A stretch of 64,000 nucleotides of DNA, from the NCBI GenBank assembly GCA_964596185.1, contig CAZQUE010000019.1:1-64000 (forward strand). The letters run 5' to 3'. This DNA comes from DYKG01 sp964596185. GTDB lineage: Bacteria > Muiribacteriota > Ozemobacteria > Ozemobacterales > Ozemobacteraceae. Positions 1-9,707 of the stretch are shown here, in pieces. Numbering within the stretch: the first letter of the stretch is position 1; every line of letters begins with the position of its first letter. The notes beneath the pieces were generated by a model, which worked only from the letters and a program-made list of their open reading frames with translations, had not been told where the DNA came from and did not search any database. The position numbers were made by a program, and so were the translations under genes.

Positions 1-1040
1 GCATCTGCACCTGTTTTTGTCCAAGCTACAGTTTTGTTTGTTGCATCATTTGGGACAATAGTTGTACCGAGAGTAATACTTTCATCAACTTCAATTGAAG
101 CTTTACCACCGGTAATAGTAACGGAAGTTACAGGAACAATTACTTTAGTCACCTTAATTGTCAGATCAATTGATTTATCAATTGTTGCAGTTTTGGATGT
201 GTCAGCCGGATCAACTACTTTGGCTGTTGCGGTAACTACTGCAGTTCCTTCAGCTTTTCCGGTTACATTTGCCCCATCAAGAGTAATAAATTCGCCACCA
301 CTCTTAACTGCCCAAGTTACTGTTTTTTCAGTTGCATATGTTGGTGTGGGAGTAATGGTTAAAGCAACAGTTTGATTAAGTGTCAGGTTAAGTGGACTGC
401 TATTGGCTATGACAAAATCAGTCATTTTGATTGTAAGATTATCATTCGCAGTCGATGTATCAAAAAGATCGCCTGATCCAGCAAGTGCTTTTTCTATGTC
501 TGATTTAATTGAATCAACTTCTGCCTGAATAATGTCTGCGGGTTCTCCCAAAGTTTTAGTGGTTTCAAAAGTATTCTTGATTAAATAGGCTTTTGTAGTT
601 GATTCTGAATCAATTTTCTGGTTATCAAGACTTGCATTTGAAGTGGTAAGTAGTTTGGTTCCTAGTACAAGTCTCAGCTTCATTGTTCCATTAGGAGTCA
701 CGGCCTCAAGGAAAAAATACTGAGGAAAAGATGAGAAAGTACCTTCAAAGGTTCCATCAGTGTTTACTTTAAAATCCTGAGTAGCGATTAGCGACTCAGC
801 ACCAGTCGTTTTATCAGTCTGATAAGCCTTAATATTAAAGTCACCACCGGTAACAGCAGCTTTTACCGCCGGGCTCAAAGTATTGGCCGGGGGAACAATT
901 GAACCTTTTACACTAAAAGTGGTGGGAACGGCAACGACATCATCATCATCGTCGAAATCCCAAAGGCCGTTGCAGCCAACAAGAGCAGTTACGGACAACA
1001 AAAGGAAAAACATCATCGAAAATGAAAGAAACTTTTTCAC
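1..1040 (-). CDS. Big_2-type lipoprotein, 3' end outside window
   Basis: The reverse strand is open from a GTG at 1040-1038 to the window edge, so only the first 346 or so residues are seen. A GGAGG (1048-1052) lies 7 nt before the GTG, which decides the start; the nearby ATG is out of frame. The N-terminus is a lipoprotein signal peptide with lipobox LVGC at about residues 20-23, followed by an acidic DDDDD stretch. Residues from about 210 onward show the spacing of bacterial Ig-like group 2 repeats (LTLNQTVALTITPTP, then VTGKAEGTAVVTATA, then a second repeat opening TSVTITGGKASIEVDE). It is probably a surface-exposed lipoprotein with tandem Ig folds; its C-terminal function cannot be seen. 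It has its own promoter and is separated from the upstream giant gene by a terminator. Confidence 0.8.
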   Translation of the reverse strand, partial: MKKFLSFSMMFFLLLSVTALVGCNGLWDFDDDDDVVAVPTTFSVKGSIVPPANTLSPAVKAAVTGGDFNIKAYQTDKTTGAESLIATQDFKVNTDGTFEGTFSSFPQYFFLEAVTPNGTMKLRLVLGTKLLTTSNASLDNQKIDSESTTKAYLIKNTFETTKTLGEPADIIQAEVDSIKSDIEKALAGSGDLFDTSTANDNLTIKMTDFVIANSSPLNLTLNQTVALTITPTPTYATEKTVTWAVKSGGEFITLDGANVTGKAEGTAVVTATAKVVDPADTSKTATIDKSIDLTIKVTKVIVPVTSVTITGGKASIEVDESITLGTTIVPNDATNKTVAWTKTGAD

Positions 1041-1070
1041 AGAACATCCTCCAGGGAGAAATTTTAAAAT

Positions 1071-1099
1071 AGTTTAAAACATTGGGTACATTATGTCAA
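1071..1099 (-). promoter_or_regulatory. Sigma-70-like promoter of the Big_2 lipoprotein gene
   Basis: On the minus strand TTGACA (1094-1099) is followed by exactly 17 nt and TAAACT (1071-1076). It lies about 30 nt before the GTG start and just downstream of a terminator hairpin, so it should drive the lipoprotein gene on its own. The -35 is a perfect match; the -10 matches at 4 of 6 positions. Confidence 0.65.
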
Positions 1100-1124
1100 T
1101 TTGTTTGGATCCAATACAAGACAT

Positions 1125-1153
1125 AAAAAAAAAAGGGGCAGAAAACCTGCCCC
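1125..1153 (-). terminator. Rho-independent terminator of the giant dockerin protein gene
   Basis: Read on the minus strand, a perfect 7-bp GC-rich stem (GGGGCAG/CTGCCCC, 1135-1153) with a 5-nt loop is followed by an uninterrupted T10 tract (complement of A10 at 1125-1134). It begins 20 nt after the stop codon of the 2739-residue gene. Confidence 0.9.
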
Positions 1154-1173
1154 AGCAATTTCATTTTTGATCC

Positions 1174-4100
1174 TTATCTAGTTATTGGATTTTTTGGCAA
1201 CACATCAGAAATTTGCCCTGTTAAAGCCGGTAAAATTCCCAAAGCCCGTTCCATTACCTTCTCTGGATCAACAGAAGTCTTCTTAAGCGTAGCAATGTTT
1301 TGCTCTGTCCTCCAAGCAATTAACAAAGCAATGTCGTTAGAGTCAATTAAACCATCCTGATTCAAATCATCAGAAATGCTAGGGAGTTGTTTAATATCAT
1401 CTCCAAGCGCATCCTTAAGAATACCCTCTGCTCTTGCTTGAACCTTAAGCAGATCAACTTCAGTCTTTTTGAGAAGTGCAATATTATACTCCGTGCGATA
1501 CGCGAGCAAATATGCCAAGTCCGAAGAATCAACTTCACCGTCACCATTAAAGTCACACTTGAGAGCGATAAGAGCATCGAGAATGTTCTTAACAGCGGCG
1601 AATTCGGTAAGGTGAGTGACTTTGAAGGTTACGTAGCCATCCTGTGGGTAGTTTGGCTTGATTGATTCTTCAAGGATACCGATTTTTGACCAGCGCTTGT
1701 TGACTTCGTCATACCAGCGGGGTTCGAAGTTGGTTGAGCCATCGTATTCAATGGTGATTTCGAACAGACCTTGCTGCTGAGTACCTGCGGCAGCGTTAGA
1801 TTCGCCGGCACCGGTGCCGAAGTTGAATCTGAACCTTGGGCCGGCAAGTTTCGGCGGATTAGCAGTATCGATTTCACCGTCAATAGCAATGGTTTCATCA
1901 GTCTGCGGTTCAACGGTCATGGTGAACTGTTCAACTTCAGGTGGCAGCATTCCAGGAGGCACGGTAATACCAGCTGGGAGCTGATTGCCTTCATCGTCAG
2001 TCTGACGGGCATTGAATCCATCTTCAGCAGTTGGGTCAACCGGCTGCACGGTTCTGAACATGATGCCTTCGAAGACATTAAATTCACCAATCTTGTCGGT
2101 ATCGGCAACACCATTGTAGAACATTCTCGCAAGCAATGATTTATTATCGCCTGCCGGCTCATCAATTCCAACGCGTTTGAAGCCCATGGTCATGATTTTG
2201 CTGCCGATCTTGTCAGGATAAGTGAAGTCTGTACTATCAAGGTTCTCTTCAGCATCAGAGCCGAAGAAATAGTGCAGCAATCCAACTTCAACCGGCTTAT
2301 TAAAGTCAAAGTTAGCATCAAGACTGTATTTTCCGTCGGTTCCCTTGGCCATTTTGCCACGATAGAAAACCTTGGGTTTTGCTTCAGTCATGGTGATGTC
2401 AACTCTGGTGGTATCAGCCGGCACCGGCACAACCTTAGGCTCTTTGTAGAAGGCTCTTGCACGCACGCTTACATCTTTTCCGCTTGGAACAGAAGCAAAC
2501 ACAGCACGACCAGATTCATCGGTAATCTGAACTTCAGCAGGAACATAAACGAAGGTGTTTACATCAACTTCTTCAGTTATGTAATTTCCGTCGTTATCTG
2601 TGAGCGGTTGTCCAGCATTATCAAGTTTAACACGAGTTTCTGTTACCGTTCCGGTGATATTCTTGACAATCATGGTTGCTTCAGCACCGACAACTGGTTT
2701 AGCTGCTGAATCAGTGATATAAACTTCGAGCTGACTTACCGCGTTGGATACATGAATATCCGGAAGAACCAAAGCGGTATCTCCCGCCGGAAGTTTAATA
2801 CCTGCAGTTGCAACGGCCGGAGTGAAGTCGATAACACGGGTAGTTTCATAACCGGGCTTGCTAACTTCAACCTGAGCCAGCAAGAAAGAACCAACCGGCA
2901 TATAGAAAGAATATTCACCCTCAGCATTGGTAGCAGTAACCAGCTTATTGGGAATAAGAACTACTTTGGCATCAGCAAGAGCCGGAGCATCGGTAGCATC
3001 GCCAACCACTACTTTACCGACAATCTGACGCATACCGGCACCGACCTTCAAATCAGCCGGCATTGGGCTGGTGAGAGTGTTAGCAACGGTAATATCATAG
3101 ATTTTGTCGGGGAAAATCACACCATAGTCTTTGGTAATGATTTTGATGCGATAGCGGCCTACTGGAACGTCGCGAGCAATGAATCTTCCGTTCACCGGCG
3201 AGGTAAGCACTGTCGGGAATGAAACCGGCTTGAGAACGCCTTCGGCATCTACCGGATAAAGTGCGATTTTGGCCATATCAGGATTGAAAATCACTTCCGG
3301 TTTCAGAGCATGAGTAAGAGTGCCTATGAGAGTTCCGAATTCAGTCGGACTGGGAAGATCCACATTCAATTCGAACGAATCGGTTCCCAATTGTTCTTCG
3401 CCAGGAATAGCTACGTTAGGTCTCCAGCCCCATGTAACAAGGGTTTCAGAATTATTCGGGCCTTCCTGAACCATTACTACTGCCATTTGAGCGGCACCTG
3501 GTCTGATATTCATGCCAAACCAGGCTTCTTCAGGCTGAGTTGGCATATAAGGATCAACCCAAACTTCAGTAGTACCGATCGCATGACGGATGAAGGTGTT
3601 GCCAGCCAGTTCGTGATCTTTGATGATAGTCTGACTATCAAAAGCAATGACGTTCAAATCAACGTTATTGACCAGGCCATACTGAGCTACACGAGAAACG
3701 ATATTGTTAAGGCCAAGAATTCGGCCATTGATCCAGGTTGCCTTAGCAACACTCAGAGTTCCGACATCAGTGGTTTTACCCATTTCAACGAGTACGCCGC
3801 TTCTGAAGACGGGAACCATACCAGGAATTTCAAACACCTGAAGCTGATAATCAGGTCTGGGTTTGAGACCCCTGATGGCAAAGTTGCCTTCAGTGTCAGT
3901 CATTGCCGGGATCCATGAACCGGGGGAGAATGCTTCAACTTCGATACCAGCCAGGGGCTGACCAGTCGAGTCGATAAGGCGGCCGACGATGGTTCCGGCC
4001 CGTTCGAGTTTCAGATCTTTTACCATTACCGGGTTGGTATCAGAGAATTCCCAGGCAAATTCTGTTTTGCCACGGGCGAATTCCATGCCAGAAAATTCGA

Positions 4101-7100
4101 CTGCGTCTTCAGTAAGAACAGAACCTGAAATGAACTGGGGCACAGCTTTGAATTCGTAGCGACCGAGCACGTCTGTATGTGCTTCAAACCATTGGGTATT
4201 GGCAAAAAGCATATCATCAGTCATATCGGGCATCGGCGGCATTGTTGTACCAGCCACGACATTACCCATAACCTTATACTTCTGGTTGGACATGGGCATC
4301 GGCCCAGTCATTTCCTGCATCGGCATGGCAACCTGAAGCATTACTCTGACGTTAGGAGCAGTAATCGGTTCACCGGCAGCGTTAAGAAGTCTGCCCTTGA
4401 GGGTATAACCGGCACTGAATGTCACAGGACTTGGCAGATTGGGCGTATTGACCCAGACATTCTCAAATTTTCTGAACGATTTTTCGGGATCCATCGGCCA
4501 GAATGTAATTGTATAAGGTATCTGATCTGACATACCGCGAAGGGTGAAGTCATACTCATTGGTTGAATCACCCATGGTTGCCTCGGCATATACCGGACCA
4601 AAGGTTCCAAACTGACTCTGGAAATCGGAAAGCATCGGCATAGCTTCAATGAAAGCCGCTTCAGCAACCTTGCCAGAAATAGAAGCACCCTGATTCAAAA
4701 CAATGTTTTCTATTTCAAGATTTGCTTCGTTCAGACCAACCTTTTGAGGAGCGCCTGGGTTGTAGCCGAATTCTACGATCGGCTGCAGGTAGTAGTCGAC
4801 GTTCGGTTCAGCACGGAAGGCAAAGCGACCGTCTGGGCCACATGCAACTTCGTTACTATTCTGCAATACCGGATAAGGAATAAACATCTGACCATCTGTC
4901 AGTGAGCTGCGTGCGGCTATTTTTCTCATAACCGCAACTCTGGCACCAAACACTGGCATGCCGTCTCCATCAACGATTGAACCGCTGATTTCGGGACCAT
5001 CAGAGACGAAGATATTTGCAGTCATGTCTTTATCTGCTTCGACAGCTAACTGCAAGAAAGTCGGAACGCCCATTGCCGGGACAGCATAGCCACGATAGAA
5101 GCCGGCGTTCAGATAGGTTTCATAGAAGCCATCTTTAGCAAAGGCCTGGACAAGCTTGCTTGTATCTTCAGGGCTGGCACCATCGGGGAACATGAAGATC
5201 GCGCCACCGGTAGGATATTCCATGGTTCCATCGGAATAAACATACAAGCCGGAAACTTTCGAACGACTCTTGAGGAACATGACGTGAGTCTTGCCTTCGG
5301 CGGGAACGATAATGTTCTGGTCGACCTTGGGCAGGAATTTCTGACCACCGGCAACTTTTTCAGGAACGAATGCTGCGCGGATAGCATAATTCACCGGAAC
5401 CTTAAGTTCGGAGAACGGCAACTTGATGTCGTATTTCCATTGGTCATAGACATACTTCGGCATCATAACCGGCCAGCCGGGAAGTCCGGTTGTCTGAGCC
5501 GGGTTAGCGGTAACCCCGAGTTTCACATCGTTAACATACATGAACAGATTGGGTTCAGGGCTGGTTTTTACGGTTAAATTCGCCAGGGGCGCGAAAGTAA
5601 TATCGATTTCATTGCCTTCGGGAGCAACGGTTATGCCACCGCGGAAATGTCGGAAAACCGCCTGCCAGGTCCATTCATAAGCCCAGCGCAAATCTTCGGG
5701 GAAGAATTCTTCAAGGCTTTCATAGGCCATGAAAACGTATTCATTTCCAGGAACGGCATTAGTAAACCTGAACACGCCATCCTGCAGAGGTGCAAAGAGA
5801 ATTCTCTGACTGTTGTCGCCTTCGCCCATACCATCGTTATACATGGTATTGGCGCGGATAGAAGCCGGCATAACCGGAGTTGTCGGGACGGCAACCGCCT
5901 GAGGCATATTGATCATGGCGTCAGAACCGGCATCAAATGTCGGCTTCGGCATCAGCACACCAATATAGCGCTGAGCACCGGCGGGAACGACTGCGGGTTT
6001 GATAACTACTTCAGCCGGTGCCTTCCAGATCAGGTCAATTTGCTCAGTACCGGGTTGAATTACGACAAATGACTGAGTCGGGGTGTAGATTTTTTCGATA
6101 CTTTTGCCGGTCGGGTTTCCGTCGGGGCCAATAATTGGCTCGCTCTTCCAATAATTGGATACCACAAGAACATACGAGTAAGAGGCCAATTCGCTTGGGA
6201 GGTCGGGTAGATAAAGCTTACATAGACCTTCTTTATTGGCTGAAACTTCGCTGACATATAAGTGCTGACCAGCGTAACCCAGAGTCGGATCACCCATAAG
6301 GAGAAGCGTCAGATAAGGCGATTCGATGGGATTGCCTTTGTCATCTTTACAGGTGACCAGGGTTTCTTTCAAATCAGCTTCTGCAAAATCGACATCGAGT
6401 TCAGTTGCCGACTGGTTACCAGTATCGATGCTGGAAGCGTAAAGCTTCACAAAACCGGCGGTCCAGTCAACAATTGGCATGGTGACGAAATGCGAACCAG
6501 GCTTCAAACTGGCGCTGTATTTCGACTCATTGTTTTCAACCTGGACATTACCATAGCCTTCATTTTCAAGGGCTGCATTGAAAAAGAAGATATGTTGATA
6601 GCCATTGATTACTTCGCCGTCAATGGTCATGTTGCCGGCAACCTGATAGTTGATATCTACAGGTTGCGGGTTAAATGAAACGGTTTCAGGTGAGTAAGGA
6701 TCAATATTCAGTTCGCCAATCTTGCTACCATAATTGCCGGCGTAACCGTTATTGAGGTTAAGATTATAGTTGTAACCCGTCGGCATTTGGTCGATGCCAA
6801 CGGCAAATACAACGTATTCACCAAATTCAAGGGTAATACTGAAACTACCGGTTGAATCGGTTTTGGTAAAGAAAACGTAATCACCCTTGTCACCCCATTC
6901 GGTCTTGCGGCAAACCTGCAGCCAGAGGCCAGCTATGGGATCATTGTTGATATCCTGAACCTGACCACTGACATAACGAAGAGTTGTATCATCAAGATTG
7001 AAGGTCAGGGTCGGTGGAGTGGTAACGTTGGCGTCAACAACAACCTCGCGAGTGATCAACGGCATTGTCTGCTGGGTATAGTTGTCAAAAAAGGCAGTTG

Positions 7101-9393
7101 TTCTATTGGGGTCAGTTTCAACGTTGTCAATGTTGATGTTCAACAGATACTTTCCGGTTGTCAAACCAGAAACTCTGAATTCGCCGGCAATATCAGGACT
7201 GGTAAAACCGCGACGAGGACCAACGTTATAGAAGTTGTTCCAGTCACCGTCGAATTTTGGTTTAACTTCGATGCCAACCTGAACGAATTCGGAAGGTGAA
7301 TCTTGATTCGGTGGCAAGTCACCGCCATTAAGCTGAAGCTTACCAATGAAAGAACCGCCTTTCTGCAAAACGATTTCTTTATTGGCTGCGCCGGTGTCAG
7401 GCACAACATAGCGCTCGTTATAGGCAACAAAGCCTTCAAGATCCTGAACCAGCGAGGGGTTTTCGAGGTTCATGTTGAACTGATAGGCAGCGCCTTTCTG
7501 CAATCTGAAAGAAAAACCAGGATCAGAAGCAAAGGCTCTCGCCATAGCTGGTTGACCAATGTTCAGCTGGCTAACCGGAACTTCAACCCCGGGGCCAAAG
7601 GTCACCAGAGGATTAACGTTCAGAACGCCGAGACTATCCTGATATGGTTGGCCATTATAAAGCACGTCACCAGAGACCATAACAAAGTCATCGGGGGTAA
7701 CGATAAATGGCGCAGTAATTTCTGTAGTTCCATTTTCACCGATCTGGAAAGGCGGGAAAACTTTGACAGCTTCAGGAATGTCATTGGTAATATCAGCAGG
7801 GATATCAGCACGGATCACAAGCTTTTCATTTGGCGCCAGGAAGGGCACGAAAACTTTTCCGGTACCGTCGTTGTAATCAACAGTTGCCTGGTAGCCGTAT
7901 GGCGGATTGCCATCTTTTACGACTGCAATCAAAGGAGGCTGATTCAATGCTGAAAACTGATCAGGGGCGTTTGAAACGCCGACAGTACCAAAGAAGGCAG
8001 GAGCCTGTGGCATTACCAGTTCGGGTGTATCGTTAGTTGAAGAAATTTCAACTTCGCCGCCATTTGCATAAACATAGCACTTGAAAGGCTCGACTGATTT
8101 GTCAATCAGGCTGCGAGAAGTGCTGTAAACATAAAATCGATAAACACCTGGCTCGAATTTCTGAGCAAAGTTGAATACAGCTTTGTGGTTGTAACCGAGG
8201 CTGGAATCATCATAGCCCAGGAAGCCATAAGCAGTCTGATATTCATACCAGCCATCATAAGCGCCGAATGAAATCTTCTTTTCAGCGCGAACGTAATGGT
8301 TGGCGAGACCAAAATCAACATTACCGGCAACATCGTTTTCTGATACGTCGCCAAGATAAACATTGCAGTTTACCAGAACACCGCTGGTCGGAGCATAGTC
8401 AACAACAACCTTTTCAGGACCAACAATGGTCTGGGGTCGAAGTGAAATGGCATCGGTCGGATTGGTAAGCGGTTCAAGGCGGAAATCGTAAGTTCCGAAA
8501 GGCAGATAGAAACTGGTTTCACCGTTGGTGGTGTTAACACTGTAATCGCTATAATTTAGACGATAGCGAACAGTGATCTGATTATTCGGGTCAACCAAAC
8601 CGTTGGTGCCAAGTACCTTAAACTGGACTTCACCCTTTTTCTGCTGCTCATGCAAATATGAAAATTCTACATCCACATCGGCAACATTGAAATTAAAGGA
8701 TTGATATGGATAATAGTTCTGTTGAGATACATTCCAGTAGTTTCCATCTCCGGCAATGTTACCGTAGAACGGAGTGTTCTGCGGCCAATAGACTTCCCAT
8801 TTGTTATTGTTTGAAAGAACGTCATCCTGGGTTATTACATAATGAGCCTCAATACCACCCGGAACATTAGGAATACTAACGTTGGCATTATTGATCAAAC
8901 CGGGGACATTGGATTCTTCAGTTCCTTTGGTGGGGCTGAAGCCAATTTTCACACCGGGTTCCAGAGTAAAATCTACCGGGTTTGGCATAATTGCCGGATC
9001 TGATCCGCCGGGCAGCGGATAGAAAACCACTTCCGCGGTTTTGAAGGTCAAATCTGAATTGGCCGGATCACGGGGTGGAACAACCAAAAAACCGATGTTC
9101 GGCAAAGGATCGGTAATTGAATTGGCGGTCATGTAGATGTCATCAAGAGTAATTACTACCTGACCGTTTGTTGCGGTGGTTCCCTTTTTCATCCAACCCG
9201 AGTTGGCATAAGACTGGATATCATTTTTATCCCAGACGTAGACATCGGCGCCATCGACCGGAGTCGCGCCGTCGCTGCCAAAAACATTAACAGTAAATTG
9301 CCCACCGATTGCAAAAGCTGCTACCGTAGGCAAAAGCAACATAAGTGCAAGCAGCACAAAATAGTTGCGACAATGTGAACGCGTATTAACCAT
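1174..9393 (-). CDS. Giant secreted multidomain protein with dockerin-like C-terminus
   Basis: This 2739-residue protein starts at an ATG with AGGAGG (9402-9407) 8 nt upstream. It has a signal peptide (hydrophobic core about residues 12-28, ending AFA). Most of the chain is repeated beta-sandwich modules of the carboxypeptidase-regulatory/CnaB-like kind: openings such as GQVQDINNDPIAGLWLQV, GRLIDSTGQPLAGIEV and GKVVVGDATDAPALADAKVV recur, each followed by a TDxxGxF/Y strand. Near the C-terminus a THLTEFAAV motif closes a further beta domain. Residues about 2610-2739 carry two dockerin type I-like calcium loops, DFNGDGEVDSSDLAYLLAYR and DLNQDGLIDSNDIALLIAWR, each followed by a near-identical helix. 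No enzyme domain is recognised. It is probably a surface or matrix protein; the T2SS genes directly upstream make it a candidate T2SS substrate (inference). Confidence 0.85.
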   Translation of the reverse strand: MVNTRSHCRNYFVLLALMLLLPTVAAFAIGGQFTVNVFGSDGATPVDGADVYVWDKNDIQSYANSGWMKKGTTATNGQVVITLDDIYMTANSITDPLPNIGFLVVPPRDPANSDLTFKTAEVVFYPLPGGSDPAIMPNPVDFTLEPGVKIGFSPTKGTEESNVPGLINNANVSIPNVPGGIEAHYVITQDDVLSNNNKWEVYWPQNTPFYGNIAGDGNYWNVSQQNYYPYQSFNFNVADVDVEFSYLHEQQKKGEVQFKVLGTNGLVDPNNQITVRYRLNYSDYSVNTTNGETSFYLPFGTYDFRLEPLTNPTDAISLRPQTIVGPEKVVVDYAPTSGVLVNCNVYLGDVSENDVAGNVDFGLANHYVRAEKKISFGAYDGWYEYQTAYGFLGYDDSSLGYNHKAVFNFAQKFEPGVYRFYVYSTSRSLIDKSVEPFKCYVYANGGEVEISSTNDTPELVMPQAPAFFGTVGVSNAPDQFSALNQPPLIAVVKDGNPPYGYQATVDYNDGTGKVFVPFLAPNEKLVIRADIPADITNDIPEAVKVFPPFQIGENGTTEITAPFIVTPDDFVMVSGDVLYNGQPYQDSLGVLNVNPLVTFGPGVEVPVSQLNIGQPAMARAFASDPGFSFRLQKGAAYQFNMNLENPSLVQDLEGFVAYNERYVVPDTGAANKEIVLQKGGSFIGKLQLNGGDLPPNQDSPSEFVQVGIEVKPKFDGDWNNFYNVGPRRGFTSPDIAGEFRVSGLTTGKYLLNINIDNVETDPNRTTAFFDNYTQQTMPLITREVVVDANVTTPPTLTFNLDDTTLRYVSGQVQDINNDPIAGLWLQVCRKTEWGDKGDYVFFTKTDSTGSFSITLEFGEYVVFAVGIDQMPTGYNYNLNLNNGYAGNYGSKIGELNIDPYSPETVSFNPQPVDINYQVAGNMTIDGEVINGYQHIFFFNAALENEGYGNVQVENNESKYSASLKPGSHFVTMPIVDWTAGFVKLYASSIDTGNQSATELDVDFAEADLKETLVTCKDDKGNPIESPYLTLLLMGDPTLGYAGQHLYVSEVSANKEGLCKLYLPDLPSELASYSYVLVVSNYWKSEPIIGPDGNPTGKSIEKIYTPTQSFVVIQPGTEQIDLIWKAPAEVVIKPAVVPAGAQRYIGVLMPKPTFDAGSDAMINMPQAVAVPTTPVMPASIRANTMYNDGMGEGDNSQRILFAPLQDGVFRFTNAVPGNEYVFMAYESLEEFFPEDLRWAYEWTWQAVFRHFRGGITVAPEGNEIDITFAPLANLTVKTSPEPNLFMYVNDVKLGVTANPAQTTGLPGWPVMMPKYVYDQWKYDIKLPFSELKVPVNYAIRAAFVPEKVAGGQKFLPKVDQNIIVPAEGKTHVMFLKSRSKVSGLYVYSDGTMEYPTGGAIFMFPDGASPEDTSKLVQAFAKDGFYETYLNAGFYRGYAVPAMGVPTFLQLAVEADKDMTANIFVSDGPEISGSIVDGDGMPVFGARVAVMRKIAARSSLTDGQMFIPYPVLQNSNEVACGPDGRFAFRAEPNVDYYLQPIVEFGYNPGAPQKVGLNEANLEIENIVLNQGASISGKVAEAAFIEAMPMLSDFQSQFGTFGPVYAEATMGDSTNEYDFTLRGMSDQIPYTITFWPMDPEKSFRKFENVWVNTPNLPSPVTFSAGYTLKGRLLNAAGEPITAPNVRVMLQVAMPMQEMTGPMPMSNQKYKVMGNVVAGTTMPPMPDMTDDMLFANTQWFEAHTDVLGRYEFKAVPQFISGSVLTEDAVEFSGMEFARGKTEFAWEFSDTNPVMVKDLKLERAGTIVGRLIDSTGQPLAGIEVEAFSPGSWIPAMTDTEGNFAIRGLKPRPDYQLQVFEIPGMVPVFRSGVLVEMGKTTDVGTLSVAKATWINGRILGLNNIVSRVAQYGLVNNVDLNVIAFDSQTIIKDHELAGNTFIRHAIGTTEVWVDPYMPTQPEEAWFGMNIRPGAAQMAVVMVQEGPNNSETLVTWGWRPNVAIPGEEQLGTDSFELNVDLPSPTEFGTLIGTLTHALKPEVIFNPDMAKIALYPVDAEGVLKPVSFPTVLTSPVNGRFIARDVPVGRYRIKIITKDYGVIFPDKIYDITVANTLTSPMPADLKVGAGMRQIVGKVVVGDATDAPALADAKVVLIPNKLVTATNAEGEYSFYMPVGSFLLAQVEVSKPGYETTRVIDFTPAVATAGIKLPAGDTALVLPDIHVSNAVSQLEVYITDSAAKPVVGAEATMIVKNITGTVTETRVKLDNAGQPLTDNDGNYITEEVDVNTFVYVPAEVQITDESGRAVFASVPSGKDVSVRARAFYKEPKVVPVPADTTRVDITMTEAKPKVFYRGKMAKGTDGKYSLDANFDFNKPVEVGLLHYFFGSDAEENLDSTDFTYPDKIGSKIMTMGFKRVGIDEPAGDNKSLLARMFYNGVADTDKIGEFNVFEGIMFRTVQPVDPTAEDGFNARQTDDEGNQLPAGITVPPGMLPPEVEQFTMTVEPQTDETIAIDGEIDTANPPKLAGPRFRFNFGTGAGESNAAAGTQQQGLFEITIEYDGSTNFEPRWYDEVNKRWSKIGILEESIKPNYPQDGYVTFKVTHLTEFAAVKNILDALIALKCDFNGDGEVDSSDLAYLLAYRTEYNIALLKKTEVDLLKVQARAEGILKDALGDDIKQLPSISDDLNQDGLIDSNDIALLIAWRTEQNIATLKKTSVDPEKVMERALGILPALTGQISDVLPKNPITR

Positions 9394-9429
9394 TCACCTA
9401 ACCTCCTCAAAATTTTTGTACAGAACTAA

Positions 9430-9490
9430 AGAACTTAATCGCAAGACTGTAGGTCTTTTGATCGAAAAACCGCGATACGTCGCCTCCTTC
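9430..9490 (-). promoter_or_regulatory. Structured 5' leader of the giant gene, possible switch
   Basis: In the roughly 150-nt leader of the giant gene, AAGAC/GTCTT (9443-9447 with 9453-9457) forms a perfect 5-bp hairpin. The pentamer at 9472-9476 (gcgat on the plus strand) can pair either with atcgc at 9438-9442, enclosing that hairpin, or locally with atcg at 9461-9464. These pairings exclude each other, as in attenuators and riboswitches. I do not recognise a known riboswitch class. The whole gene-free stretch 9394-9707 holds this leader, the promoter below and a small GC-rich hairpin near 9671-9687 after gspM. Confidence 0.35.
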
Positions 9491-9543
9491 TCTCTTTTTG
9501 CTGTCTCAAAGCAATTATTGTTTGCGCGATTATTTTTTTTAAC

Positions 9544-9573
9544 TTCTAAAAGCTAACATTAGCGAAATGTCAA
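9544..9573 (-). promoter_or_regulatory. Candidate promoter with dyad in spacer, giant gene
   Basis: On the minus strand a perfect TTGACA (9568-9573) is followed after 17-18 nt by TTTAGA/TTAGAA (9544-9550). The spacer contains a perfect dyad, GCTAA-CA-TTAGC (plus strand 9552-9563), placed where a repressor or activator would act. The -10 is weak, consistent with a regulated promoter. Confidence 0.45.
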
Positions 9574-9707
9574 AATCAATAGTACAAAATATTTTTTTGC
9601 TTATTTTTATGGGCAACGCCAAAATCACTCTCTCTCATTTCTTTTTTTCTCTGGAGTTCGGCCTCTGCCCTGCCAATAGGCAAGCTCGGCGCAGAAATGA
9701 AGCTATG

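Noticed and set aside
3310..3918. Long opposite-strand ORFs inside the giant gene (also 2272-2709, 7303-7953)
   Set aside because: They lie wholly within the 2739-residue gene, have no ribosome sites, no recognisable domains, and arise from its codon bias.
9430..9490. Leader of the giant gene considered as a cyclic di-GMP, fluoride or cobalamin riboswitch
   Set aside because: None of the conserved core sequences of those classes is present; reported only as an unclassified structure.
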